Shown: one piece after another, positions 7,446 to 15,082 of the stretch
Position numbering within the stretch: position 1 is the first letter of the stretch
Layout of the letters: each line of letters opens with the position of its first letter
Assembly (NCBI GenBank): GCA_902363335.1
Contig: CABIZV010000001.1
Span: 992,001-1,056,000, forward strand
DNA from: Enterobacteriaceae bacterium
Lineage (GTDB): Bacteria > Pseudomonadota > Gammaproteobacteria > Enterobacterales > Enterobacteriaceae
Reading direction: 5' to 3'
DNA length: 64,000 nucleotides
Position numbers and translations under genes: made by a program
Notes under the pieces: model-generated
Databases searched by the model: none
What the model saw: only the letters and a program-made list of their open reading frames with translations
What the model was told of the DNA's origin: nothing

Positions 7446-9562
7446 AACCAGCCTCCGTTTCCGGATGAGCTCAACCAGCCACCCGGGGAAGTTGCAGTCT
7501 GGTCAGCTTGCTTGTCGGCTCTGGCCTGCACAGTTTTGGGTTTCATTTGGGTCGTCTCCCGGGGGCGCTCCCCTTCAAAAATAGTGGTACTTGAATCCTG
7601 CGGAAGAGCCCAGGATGGCGGGTTTTCCCAGTCACGTATTTTTTCATAGCCACGAAGAACCGCTACGGCCTGGGCATAACAGAACAGGTCAAACGCTTCG
7701 TTATTTCCTTTCCCTGGTTTTCGCCACTTACCATCGAGCCCACGCTCTTCATACGTTAATTCGTCGTAAAACCACTCCCCCAGCCAGTCAGGAAAGTGGA
7801 TATACCCGGCCCCCGGTGTCTCACGGGTCAGGTTGTTGCTGAGCTGGTCTTTAAGGGTGTCGGTTTGCAAGAGATAAACCGGAATTTCACCGCGAACTTC
7901 CGCACGGCGATCTGCACGGCCACTGTTATCAGGAAATGTTTTGGTAATCGTTTTCTGTCGCTTCGCGCTGTCCCCTTTGATGAGATAAACACGTTTACCG
8001 AGACCATCACGGCGGCACTGCCGCCAGAATTTGTACGCATTATCGGTAACGCCCTCCTCACCACCGCTGTCCACAGCCATTGCCAGAACAGGCATTCGTC
8101 TCTCATTCTCAGCCTGTAAACGGTAACTTTTTTCCAGCACATCAGAGACCAGCAGTTGCCAGTCTTCTGGGTATGCACCAGGGTGGATGGGTTGAGTTTC
8201 ACCGTTTTCATCGCAACGCAGGGATTGTCTGATTTTGTAGCGGTCAATCAGCCAGCGCTCACCGTTTTCGCCATAGCCTATTATCTGCACAACGAAACGG
8301 CGCTTTTTACCACCCTGGACGTCCACTGCGGCCAGAAGGAAACGCACTTTTGGCGGCACCAGGCGCTTACCATAATCCTCTGCGCGCTTCATCAGCTCAT
8401 CAGCGCGTCGCTGTTCCGTGGCTGCACGCGGGAGGTATGGCAACCCCCAGTCGGTATTAATGACCGCTTTCAGAGTTTCTTCGCTGCCGGTGGTTTCATA
8501 TTCCTGTTCTGCGGTCAGCAGCTTATAAACCAGCTGTGCCCAGGTCTGATAAGCCGCCGCCGGGCCTTCCATCCAGAAGGATGCAATACGCGAGCGGCGA
8601 GCGTCGCCGGTCACATGCCCGGTCGCGTCAATTTTCTGACCTTCGCGCAGCCAGACGCCGCGACCGTTAAGCTCACGCTTCATATCTGCGGTGATTATCC
8701 CGCTGCAGTGCGGGCACTCAATATGCGCCGCTTCGCTGGCTTTAACCGGATCTACGTCCTCCCGATAGCCCACCATCGCCGCCATTTCTGGCTGTAAATA
8801 TTCTGCGCAATGCGGGCAAGGCCAGTACCAACGGCGACGATCGCCACGGTTGTATAAAGAAAGTATTCCGGTAGTGGGCGGCGCCTCATGCGGGGATTTA
8901 CGTCGCCACTTCGTATCACGAATATCACGCCCTGGTGAACTCTCAACAAGAGTCATACCGGCAGACATAAAGGTAGTGGTACGTTTTGAGGCAAGGGAGA
9001 AACCATCGCCTTCCCCGTCAATATCTTCCGGAAAACGGTCATAATCGGTCAGCGCCACGCATTTAAAATCCGACGACGACATAACATTAATTGACGGCCA
9101 GCCGATTTTCAGGAAGCTGCCTGAAAGGAAAAATTTATCGTGAACGTTGTTGTCGTTCCTGCGTGGGCTTAGACATTTTTTAACTTCGGGACTACTGCGG
9201 AAAGTACGGGCAAGACGTTTTTTGGAATGTTCCTGCGCCTTATCCTGGGTCATTTGCACAACCAGCATATCCGACGGATCACAGATAATGTTGTAGACCA
9301 CCCAGCCATCGATCAGACCGATAGTTTTACCGGTTCGAGCTGGGCCTACAAAAACAACCGCATCGTACTCGCGGGATGCCAGGCAATTCATTGGCTCCAA
9401 CACATATGGTGCCACCATCGGATCCCACGGCACGGAGTTTCCTCCAGATGTGGGCACTCGCATATACTTTGCCACCGCCTCGGCTACCGGCATCCTGCGC
9501 GGCGCTTGTATGAGCTGGCCTGTGTCCTGTTTCAGCGTGAGGGCAGTAGCCAGTAGCGACAT
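7442..9562 (-). CDS. Terminase large subunit, lambda gpA family
   Basis: A 706-aa packaging ATPase and nuclease of the lambda gpA type. The Walker A motif GPARTGKT is at residues 73-80. A zinc-ribbon-like pair of CPHC motifs follows at about 250-285. The nuclease half carries acidic motifs AAVDVQ (about 413) and AVDSGG (about 490). The C-terminal 60 residues are Pro/Thr/Gln-rich and should contact the portal. The family cuts at cos sites, so packaging is expected to be cos-type rather than headful. The start overlaps the TerS stop by one base. Confidence 0.94.
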   Translation of the reverse strand: MSLLATALTLKQDTGQLIQAPRRMPVAEAVAKYMRVPTSGGNSVPWDPMVAPYVLEPMNCLASREYDAVVFVGPARTGKTIGLIDGWVVYNIICDPSDMLVVQMTQDKAQEHSKKRLARTFRSSPEVKKCLSPRRNDNNVHDKFFLSGSFLKIGWPSINVMSSSDFKCVALTDYDRFPEDIDGEGDGFSLASKRTTTFMSAGMTLVESSPGRDIRDTKWRRKSPHEAPPTTGILSLYNRGDRRRWYWPCPHCAEYLQPEMAAMVGYREDVDPVKASEAAHIECPHCSGIITADMKRELNGRGVWLREGQKIDATGHVTGDARRSRIASFWMEGPAAAYQTWAQLVYKLLTAEQEYETTGSEETLKAVINTDWGLPYLPRAATEQRRADELMKRAEDYGKRLVPPKVRFLLAAVDVQGGKKRRFVVQIIGYGENGERWLIDRYKIRQSLRCDENGETQPIHPGAYPEDWQLLVSDVLEKSYRLQAENERRMPVLAMAVDSGGEEGVTDNAYKFWRQCRRDGLGKRVYLIKGDSAKRQKTITKTFPDNSGRADRRAEVRGEIPVYLLQTDTLKDQLSNNLTRETPGAGYIHFPDWLGEWFYDELTYEERGLDGKWRKPGKGNNEAFDLFCYAQAVAVLRGYEKIRDWENPPSWALPQDSSTTIFEGERPRETTQMKPKTVQARADKQADQTATSPGGWLSSSGNGGWL

Positions 9563-10053
9563 TATTCCTCCTCCGGGATTTCCTCCTCTGTTTTCTCATC
9601 GCTCATTACCCGTCGAGCAATGTCATCACGCAGATCGTCTATAATCTCCTGAACACGGGTAATAGCAGCAGGGGCCAGCGCACAATCTCGCTCCAGAATA
9701 TCCGGCAACGTTTCCAGCACCTGCACCATCGCCTTTGCCAGATCAGCAAATTCACGGGCAACATCAGAAGCGGGAATTAACTCCCCTACTTCCTGCTCAA
9801 ACTTGAGCCGCTCTCGCTCTGATTGATACCACGCCTTGCGGTCCTGTGGATCCATGTCTCCTTCCGCGACTGGCGCGGGCATTTTCATTAGCTCAGAGAG
9901 GATGTCGGTAAGACCATATAGTTTCAGGTTGCTGTCATTCCCACCAGCCGGGCGAACACTTTTCAATCTGGAAGAAACGGTCTGGCGATGTACCCCAGAT
10001 AGCGCAGCAAGCTGGCTAACATTCAGTTGAAGCAACTTTAATTCACGATCCAT
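9562..10053 (-). CDS. Terminase small subunit, Nu1-like (DUF1441)
   Basis: A 163-aa DNA-recognition subunit. Residues 1-40 (MDRELKLLQLNVSQLAALSGVHRQTVSSRL) form a helix-turn-helix like lambda Nu1. The C-terminal two thirds are helical and acidic, ending EEEIPEEE, and would bind TerL. ATG 10053 was chosen over the in-frame ATG 10095 because GGAG lies 7 nt upstream and the HTH starts directly after it. The gene leads the late structural operon and lies about 120 bp from a cos-like sequence. Confidence 0.88.
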   Translation of the reverse strand: MDRELKLLQLNVSQLAALSGVHRQTVSSRLKSVRPAGGNDSNLKLYGLTDILSELMKMPAPVAEGDMDPQDRKAWYQSERERLKFEQEVGELIPASDVAREFADLAKAMVQVLETLPDILERDCALAPAAITRVQEIIDDLRDDIARRVMSDEKTEEEIPEEE

Positions 10054-10170
10054 AAAAGGCTCCAGTGATGAGCAAAAAACAAACAGATTCGACACCGGAG
10101 AAATTTTTATCCCCGGTATTCAATGAATTGAAGTGGTGGTGATGGACGATAAAAATGCAAAAATCTGGCT

Positions 10171-10200
10171 TTTTCCGCGTGTATACGCCCCCTCGGTGTT
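10171..10200 (-). other. Candidate cos site (cosN-like)
   Basis: The - strand shows a G-rich run, then GCGTATACACGC with partial rotational symmetry, then GGAAAAAGCC. This resembles the layout of lambda cosN (G-rich overhang, CGCGG, then T/A-rich). It lies about 120 bp upstream of terS, on the side facing the lysis genes, which is where lambda cos lies. The remaining gap 10054-10450 shows no convincing gene. Resemblance is by eye only. Confidence 0.4.
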
Positions 10201-10451
10201 TCAAATCCCGGAAAGGACCCGTGAAAATAATAACCATTATCGCAAGCACTCTGTGGACGCCTGAGCTGAAAGCTATTGAGAGACATTAGGCTTGTTATTT
10301 GACACTCTCAGCAAATCATACATACGTTCACACATCATCCCAGCCCTGTAGCTTTCGTCAGCGCATCCAGTATGATTTGCCATAAAATGTCCTTTGCGCT
10401 TTTAGGTGTTTAGAGGACAGTTGTCAGTAGCAACTTCAACCGAGAGATAAA

Positions 10452-10646
10452 ATGAAAGTACTGATGATGATAGCCGCTGCCTGAATTCTTGCTGCATGCT
10501 CCACATCCTAAGAAATAAAGCGTCCAGACGGTCCAGCGAGTATGACATCCAATGTGGTGCCGCGACTGGTTGAAATGTTTGCTATTCTAAAGCAAATGAA
10601 GTATGCCCCGATGGATAGAGGACCTGTCAAAAGATGGAGGTTTTAA
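10452..10646 (+). pseudogene. Decayed small lipoprotein gene (bor position)
   Basis: Reading from ATG 10452, which follows GAGAG, gives MKVLMMIAAA, a stop, then ILAACSTS with a clear lipobox (LAAC), another stop, and about 44 further codons to TAA at 10646. Removing the two stops (codons 11 and 20) yields a 64-residue lipoprotein precursor. It lies between Rz and the cos-like site and points against late transcription, the position and direction of bor in lambda, although the sequence does not look like Bor. It could be coincidence; the lipobox in frame with a hydrophobic start is the main evidence. Confidence 0.4.
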
Positions 10647-10719
10647 CCGCAAGGAATTGCGCATCCTCTGCAAGAAATAACCGAACTGCCATCCTAATGG
10701 AGGCACTCATTGTGATGGC

Positions 10720-10747
10720 AACAAAAAACCGCCCATAGGCGGCATTT
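10720..10747 (-). terminator. Intrinsic terminator after the lysis region
   Basis: On the - strand, GCCGCC-TAT-GGGCGG is followed by six T. It lies about 55 bp past the gene at 10801-11127. Confidence 0.8.
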
Positions 10748-10800
10748 GTGATGGCATTAACTCGGCATGAGAAGGTTTCAGAAAAGTTGAAGTGCCCGGA

Positions 10801-11127
10801 CTACTCGATGGAATAAATCCCACCAAACTTCTCTGTTATCTTTTTTGTCATCCTATGGGAAAGGGTGAAATCGTCATCTGTTTTTGCGAAATCATGGATC
10901 ACAATTACACTCCCGTCATTGTAGGGGTTTATCGTTACATCTCGGATTTCTAAATTTAATAAAGCAAACTTCAACTGGCGTGAAAACTCTTCAAAATCAA
11001 TTTTTTTTACAAAGTAACACATCCCACTAGCTGACATCTTTTTCATAACTAAAACTCTATGACGTATATAGAAATTCATTATGCAATAGCAACACGAAAT
11101 AATCACTAACGCGGTAAAAAGCCCCAT
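10801..11127 (-). CDS. Hypothetical membrane-anchored phage protein
   Basis: A 108-aa protein I do not recognise. Residues 3-20 (LFTALVIISCCYCIMNFY) form one membrane segment; the remaining 85 residues are a mixed alpha/beta soluble domain with many charged residues. Base composition is more AT-rich than the lysis genes before it. It lies 21 bp beyond Rz and is followed by a terminator, so it ends the lysis transcript. It could be a lysogenic conversion or accessory lysis gene; no function is evident. Confidence 0.6.
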   Translation of the reverse strand: MGLFTALVIISCCYCIMNFYIRHRVLVMKKMSASGMCYFVKKIDFEEFSRQLKFALLNLEIRDVTINPYNDGSVIVIHDFAKTDDDFTLSHRMTKKITEKFGGIYSIE

Positions 11128-11148
11128 CGCCGAAGATTTTCTTTGATG

Positions 11149-11673
11149 CTATTTTCGTCCCAGCTCGATTTCCCGTATCCCTGCAAACTGGTTATTTGCC
11201 TTCTCGATGGCAGCCAGTAACGGGCTGATCCACAGAACGGCCTGGCAATACGTTATTGAGTTGGCGGCAGCGGTGCTATCACCGGCTGTGTCAGCGTTCC
11301 CGGTATCGGTGTGCATTGCGCTGGCACGTAAACGGTTCGCGTAGTTGAGCAGCCCACCAGCGACATCAGCAGGAACAGGCAGATCACAGGTCTTTTCACG
11401 TTGGAGAATCTCCCGATTTTCGATGACTGTCTTTTCGGTGCCGGCATCTATCAGCGAATTCATGCGACTGGCGTTCTCAGCTACCTGATTAAACCGGTTG
11501 AAGTTGAAAGCCTGGGTAGCTATCACCGTAGCCTGCAATGCGTTGTCACTGCGCAGTACCCGGTTGTCACTATCTGATTTGGCCAGTGCTGCATTGCTGC
11601 GAGTCAGTAGTGCACAGAGTACCGAGATGATAATGACCGATGCCACTACGACCACAACAAGTCCTCTGTTCAC
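11149..11673 (-). CDS. Rz-like i-spanin (inner membrane)
   Basis: A 174-aa type II membrane protein. Residues 1-28 (VNRGLVVVVVASVIIISVLCALL) are the signal anchor, and the next 80 residues are helical and would be periplasmic. It pairs with Rz1 to fuse inner and outer membranes at the last step of lysis. GTG 11673 was chosen because it overlaps the endolysin stop (TAGTG) with a G-rich site about 9 nt upstream; an in-frame GTG at 11691 is an alternative. The Rz1 gene is nested in the +1 frame inside it. Confidence 0.85.
   Translation of the reverse strand: MNRGLVVVVVASVIIISVLCALLTRSNAALAKSDSDNRVLRSDNALQATVIATQAFNFNRFNQVAENASRMNSLIDAGTEKTVIENREILQREKTCDLPVPADVAGGLLNYANRLRASAMHTDTGNADTAGDSTAAANSITYCQAVLWISPLLAAIEKANNQFAGIREIELGRK
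11253..11399 (-). CDS. Rz1-like o-spanin lipoprotein, nested in Rz
   Basis: Encoded in a different frame wholly inside the Rz gene. GTG 11399 follows a GGGAG site and gives a 48-aa precursor: VKRPVICLFLLMSLVG, then the lipobox Cys17. The mature 32-aa lipoprotein is proline-rich (QCTPIPGTLTQPVIAPLPPTQ), as all Rz1 proteins are. It sits on the inner face of the outer membrane and binds Rz. An in-frame ATG at 11447 would add 16 charged residues ahead of the signal peptide and is less likely. Confidence 0.85.
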   Translation of the reverse strand: MKRPVICLFLLMSLVGCSTTRTVYVPAQCTPIPGTLTQPVIAPLPPTQ

Positions 11674-12206
11674 TAGTCTAACCCCCAGCACGTGAGCGCA
11701 CTTTCCTGGTCACGTCGTTCTACCTGACCGAAACAGCCATTCTTCTGGCCTTTAGTCAGGCGACAATCGCGGCCTCCGTCTTTAATCCACCAGCGGATAG
11801 CTTCACAGGCGCCTTTCGTGTCGCCAGCATTCATCCGCTTGTAGAATGTTGACGGATAGCATTTACCCGGCCCGATGTTGTAGGGGCAGAACGACGCGAT
11901 GCCGACCTTCTGCGGTTCAGTCAGCGGCACCTTGATCTTACGGTCAACCCACGCCAGCGCCTTGTCACGCTCGATAGCGTTAACTTTCTTGCATTGCGTT
12001 TCAGTGGCGGTTTGACCTTTCACGATTCGCTTACCGTCGATTACGGTGACACCGTGGCATAAGGACCAGACACCGCCGGGATCGACCACTGCCACCAGCG
12101 CATTGCCTTCTTTCTCACTAACAAACTGATCGAACAATTCAGGTGCAGTGGCTCCAGCGGCAAGAAGGGCCAACATGGCAGCGCTAAACTTTGCCTTATT
12201 ACCCAT
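11673..12206 (-). CDS. SAR endolysin, GH24 lysozyme (R21 type)
   Basis: A 177-aa muramidase that cleaves the glycan backbone. The N-terminus (KFSAAMLALLAAGATAPELF) is a weakly hydrophobic, Ala/Gly-rich signal-anchor-release segment, so export is by Sec without need of a large holin hole. The catalytic layout Glu33-x8-Asp42-x5 is present, but the third position is Ser48 where most relatives have Thr. Eight cysteines are present, of which several may form periplasmic disulfides. The ATG overlaps the holin stop (TGATG) and the end overlaps Rz. Confidence 0.9.
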   Translation of the reverse strand: MGNKAKFSAAMLALLAAGATAPELFDQFVSEKEGNALVAVVDPGGVWSLCHGVTVIDGKRIVKGQTATETQCKKVNAIERDKALAWVDRKIKVPLTEPQKVGIASFCPYNIGPGKCYPSTFYKRMNAGDTKGACEAIRWWIKDGGRDCRLTKGQKNGCFGQVERRDQESALTCWGLD

Positions 12207-12421
12207 CAGTTCTCCCGAGCAGCTTTACGCCTGTCGTCTTTGATTTTGAAATACAGATTTGTCAGGTACGTCATCAAGCCAAACATCAGACTGCCGAGCA
12301 CGCCAATCGCTGCCCATTGCGACGGGCTTACTCTGTCCAGCAACTGAAGCACCCAGAATCCGGCATTACCGGCTGATGCACCGTAGGCAATGCCTGTTGT
12401 CAGTTTGTCCATTCGATACAT
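12206..12421 (-). CDS. Pinholin, P21 S family with dual start
   Basis: The 71-aa protein is almost the same length and layout as phage 21 S: MYRMDKLTTGIAYGASAGNAGF, two membrane segments, and a charged tail ending KDDRRKAAREN. Met1 and Met4 reproduce the S71/S68 dual start, in which the longer form is the antiholin and the shorter one the holin; the extra positive Arg3 would retain TM1. It depolarises the membrane through small pinholes and so activates the SAR endolysin next door. A GAGGTGAGAGC site precedes ATG 12421. Upstream in-frame codons (to 12484) lack homology. Confidence 0.92.
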   Translation of the reverse strand: MYRMDKLTTGIAYGASAGNAGFWVLQLLDRVSPSQWAAIGVLGSLMFGLMTYLTNLYFKIKDDRRKAAREN

Positions 12422-12484
12422 GCTCTCACCTCGCTGATCGCGGGTGCCGTCGTAAAAAGGAAAATTAAAGAAACACTCTGTCAA

Positions 12485-12876
12485 AGACTCAGAAATGACC
12501 TTTGACGCAGTGCTTATTGGCCAGCAATCTTAATTCACAGTGAGCTAACCCACTTATAACTCCCAGATGTTTAACAAAATCACATCAAAATTTTTTCAAC
12601 ACCCAAAAATATTGGTTGCCATCTCGAGAAAATAACCGATCAAAAAATGATCTAATTTTAAGGTGATAAGGTGAAGTTATGCATTCATGAATGAACTGCT
12701 TATCGATCTTACCCAATGAAATAAAAAGAAAAAAACTCAAAAATCAAAAAATACGATCATTTTCAATGAGTTATGATTTATTGCAACATCATAAATTATC
12801 GCCTACCTTCTGAAATAAGATGTTACCTTTCTATTTCCAGTGATACCTACCGGCGCACCACTTAAAGGGGATAAGG
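12485..12876. other. AT-rich intergenic region
   Basis: This 390-bp gap is clearly richer in A and T than the lysis genes, especially 12580-12830. It contains a GATC-A6T-GATC inverted repeat near 12637-12651 and several A tracts, but no ORF longer than about ten codons that I would support. It probably holds the promoter of the + strand gene at 12877 and a leader for the lysis genes; no confident promoter could be picked. Confidence 0.5.
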
Positions 12877-13227
12877 ATGAAGTGGACAGTAATTGATACA
12901 ATTTCATGCCCGAATACCGGGATCGTATTCTCAGGGATCGTCAGCCTGAAAATGCTCAAGCTCATTATATGGTACGAAGGTTCAGTAATTATCCCACCAG
13001 GTTCAGTAATCGAGCCGTTCGAAGATTCAGTTAAGATTGATGGCGAATACACACTGATGAAAATATATAACGTGACGACATTTAAACAATCAGCCTGGCA
13101 GGAGCTGAAGGATAAAATTACGTGTCGGGAAGGGCTTCTCGATGATTCAGCTCTGTGCCTTTCCCCCTTCAGATGTGCTTTAAAAGTTTGCCCTTACGGA
13201 AAAGAACGTCCTCAGGAATCAGCTTAG
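12877..13227 (+). CDS. Hypothetical protein, + strand moron candidate
   Basis: A 116-aa ORF oriented against the late operon, starting at ATG 12877 behind a strong AAGGGGATAAGG site. The first 75 residues (MKWTVIDTISCPNTG, then hydrophobic and beta-rich text) look like a folded domain; the last 35 are Cys-rich and less protein-like, so the true 3' end could be affected by a frameshift. An AT-rich upstream region would supply its promoter. I do not recognise the family. Orientation and composition fit a moron expressed from the prophage. Confidence 0.5.
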   Translation: MKWTVIDTISCPNTGIVFSGIVSLKMLKLIIWYEGSVIIPPGSVIEPFEDSVKIDGEYTLMKIYNVTTFKQSAWQELKDKITCREGLLDDSALCLSPFRCALKVCPYGKERPQESA

Positions 13228-13301
13228 TCTTCAACGAGGGTTCCCCACGGCCTGAAATGAAAATCCCCGGCAGTTGCCAGGGATTGAATGTTTGGTATTT
13301 A

Positions 13302-13490
13302 TTATCGCGGTGGTTGCAGCGGTCCTTCGAGAACCTCTGCTTCTCCGTTGTGGCAGATATCATCATTCATGGCCAGATGCCATACGCCGGTAACCATCCT
13401 GCCAGTTGCAACATCTTCAAATTCTTCCGGTGAGAAGTACGCTACTTGAACTTTTCCATCGTGCTGAATCCAGTAATAGCCTGCTTTCAT
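13302..13490 (-). CDS. Small phage protein of unknown function
   Basis: A 62-aa acidic protein starting MKAGYYWIQHDGKVQVAYFS. The pattern W-Y-x-x-H-D-G-x-x-Q-V-A-Y-F is familiar from small enterobacterial phage proteins found near lysis genes, though no function is known to me. It is soluble, with a beta-rich N-terminal half and a Trp-rich centre (GVWHLAMNDD). It lies between the winged-helix gene at 13711 and the convergent moron, so it would be part of the region read after Q acts. Confidence 0.6.
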   Translation of the reverse strand: MKAGYYWIQHDGKVQVAYFSPEEFEDVATGRMVTGVWHLAMNDDICHNGEAEVLEGPLQPPR

Positions 13491-13697
13491 CTCTTGGTCC
13501 TATTCCGCTGTTATTACAGAGCATTATAGATATTTAGAAGCACGCTCATGCGTTAGAAAATCTACATGATGAATTAAGCCTGTAGGCCCACTTTGCTTTT
13601 GCACTAAAACAGCGGGCCTTAGGTAACTTGTGATCTCAAATCATGAGCTGATGGCTGGCCGGGTGCGCTAACACCCACCAGCCGCCCATTTCCACAG

Positions 13698-13722
13698 CAA
13701 AAAGCCCCCATCACTGGAGGTG
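13698..13722 (-). terminator. Weak terminator-like hairpin
   Basis: On the - strand CCTCC-AGTGAT-GGGGG (one G-T pair) is followed by CTTTTT; it overlaps the stop of the small gene at 13711. Confidence 0.4.
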
Positions 13723-13887
13723 CGTATAACATCCGAACCGGTAATCTGATAACCCCGCCATCACCAACTGCGTAAGAATTAGCTGGCAACGCTCGCGGCT
13801 AATATGGGTATTCCGTGCAATCTCTCCAGCCGTAGCTGGTTTTTTGCTTAATTCATTGAAAATAATGTACGGCACAAGCCGGAGCAT
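13711..13887 (-). CDS. Small winged-helix (FaeA/PapI-like) DNA-binding protein
   Basis: This 58-codon ORF reads MLRLVPYIIFNELSKKPATA, then GEIARNTHISRERCQLILTQ and LVMAGLSDYRFGCYTHLQ. The order helix, GEIA-type turn, recognition helix, then a short wing is that of FaeA/PapI-like winged helix-turn-helix proteins that occur in lambdoid phages. The start is uncertain: ATG 13887 has no strong ribosome site, and the frame stays open upstream for some 9 codons. It lies between a DUF7661-like gene and a hairpin. Confidence 0.6.
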   Translation of the reverse strand: MLRLVPYIIFNELSKKPATAGEIARNTHISRERCQLILTQLVMAGLSDYRFGCYTHLQ

Positions 13888-13910
13888 TGACTTTTTGTTA
13901 TCACAATTAA

Positions 13911-14135
13911 TTAGTGAATTTTTTTTACCTCGGGATTTATTGCATTAGCAGCTTCATGGAAGATATCCTCTAACCAACCAAGGATTTCGGCCTCACTGAG
14001 TGAGTCAGGAATGACGGCGTCATATAGCCTTGATGATTTTCCCTCTGTCAAATCAACACGATAAACCAGCCAACGCTCGTCCTTACGCTCAACCCCTAAA
14101 TGCCTTCCAAAAACATTGTAAATCATCATTTTCAT
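13911..14135 (-). CDS. Small conserved protein, DUF7661-like
   Basis: A 74-aa protein beginning MKMMIYNVFGRHLGVERK and ending in an acidic helix with a LEDIFHEAAN motif. The pattern Y-N-V-F-G-R, a WLVYRV strand, an I-P-x-x-L-S-E turn and a D-I-F-H-E helix matches small enterobacterial proteins I associate with DUF7661; function unknown. It could start at Met3 or Met4. It is the first gene past Q and its terminator, so it would be a Q-dependent late gene. Confidence 0.6.
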   Translation of the reverse strand: MKMMIYNVFGRHLGVERKDERWLVYRVDLTEGKSSRLYDAVIPDSLSEAEILGWLEDIFHEAANAINPEVKKIH

Positions 14136-14319
14136 TTACTAACTCTTTATTTATCGAAATGATTTGGGTTTAACTTATCTCACATGTGTTCTGGATACCG
14201 CTATTTTTTGTATTACGCCTTCATAGAATCACACTACCTTTTACCAGCTGAAAACAAATGGGTGACAGGTTTTGGCACAGATTAGACATTCTTGGTAAGC
14301 CATGAAATGTTTGTTTTGC

Positions 14320-14349
14320 GATAAAAAACCCGCTCGGTGGCGGGTTTAT
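14320..14349 (-). terminator. Intrinsic terminator after antiterminator Q
   Basis: On the - strand AACCCGC-CACC-GAGCGGGTT is followed by six T. It lies about 45 bp past the Q gene and would be a target that Q-modified polymerase overrides. The stretch 14136-14320 beyond it probably carries the late promoter, but I cannot place its boxes. Confidence 0.8.
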
Positions 14350-14392
14350 AAAATTTTGACAACATATCAAATATGCTTCAAATATGGCCTAT

Positions 14393-15082
14393 TCAATTGA
14401 CTTTTGCAAGACCTTGCTGCGAAAAAACAGATTTATGTTGCGATCGTATTCTTACTACCAGCATTAGAGCTTCACTATCCATCAAAGCAAATATGTCACA
14501 CATCACCCGCCAGTAATCACCATAGTTTTTGCTCCAGTTGTCTGGCTTAACCCCCACCAGCTCGGCAAGATCACAATATTGATAAACGTCCTTACCGGCC
14601 AACTTAGCTTTCACATCCTGCGCGGCAAGCCAGATAAGCTGGCGAAGTCGCTCCATGGTCTTCTTTGCTACTCGCTTACCTTCCAGTTGCTGGCTGAATT
14701 GCTCCCATGCCCACCGAGTTATTGCCACCTGATGGTCCCAGCAGGTGTTCTCGCTGTAGTTCCATAGCAACCAGGCCTTCTGGTGTTCATCCAACGACAA
14801 TAGCGCACGGCGCCATGATGCGGTCGCAAACTCTACCGGCTGAACCAAAGGAATATGAGAACCCTTCGCATGTGATTGTTTGCCGGGTATCGGAGGGTTA
14901 TCGAGCGTTATCATCTTCCCGGTCACCTCATCCATTACTCGCGGTTTCTTGCGCTTAAACGTGCCGGTATCGAACTGGGCGTTCTCCAGCCATGCCATCA
15001 ACTGCCCCTTTGTGGCTCCACTTAAATCTGCGGTAGCTACAATTAGCTGTTGGCGGACATACTCTAAATATTGTGCAGTCAT
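14393..15082 (-). CDS. Phage antitermination protein Q
   Basis: A 229-aa protein of the lambdoid Q family found in Rac/Qin/P22-like relatives: MTAQYLEYVRQQLIVATADL, a central WLLWNYSENTCWDHQVAITR block and a C-terminal helical region. It loads onto RNA polymerase at the late promoter and lets it pass terminators, turning on lysis and structural genes. It lies at the end of the early operon, overlapping ninG by 4 bp (ATGA), and is followed by a strong terminator. The Cys/Trp-rich centre is conserved in the family from memory. Confidence 0.88.
   Translation of the reverse strand: MTAQYLEYVRQQLIVATADLSGATKGQLMAWLENAQFDTGTFKRKKPRVMDEVTGKMITLDNPPIPGKQSHAKGSHIPLVQPVEFATASWRRALLSLDEHQKAWLLWNYSENTCWDHQVAITRWAWEQFSQQLEGKRVAKKTMERLRQLIWLAAQDVKAKLAGKDVYQYCDLAELVGVKPDNWSKNYGDYWRVMCDIFALMDSEALMLVVRIRSQHKSVFSQQGLAKVN

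Noticed and set aside
10043..10249. 68-codon - strand frame upstream of terS
   Set aside because: It overlaps the terS start and covers the cos-like region; a His run and no ribosome site argue against a gene.
12831..13052. 73-codon - strand frame opposite the + strand moron
   Set aside because: The + strand frame has a far better ribosome site and start; this is its shadow.
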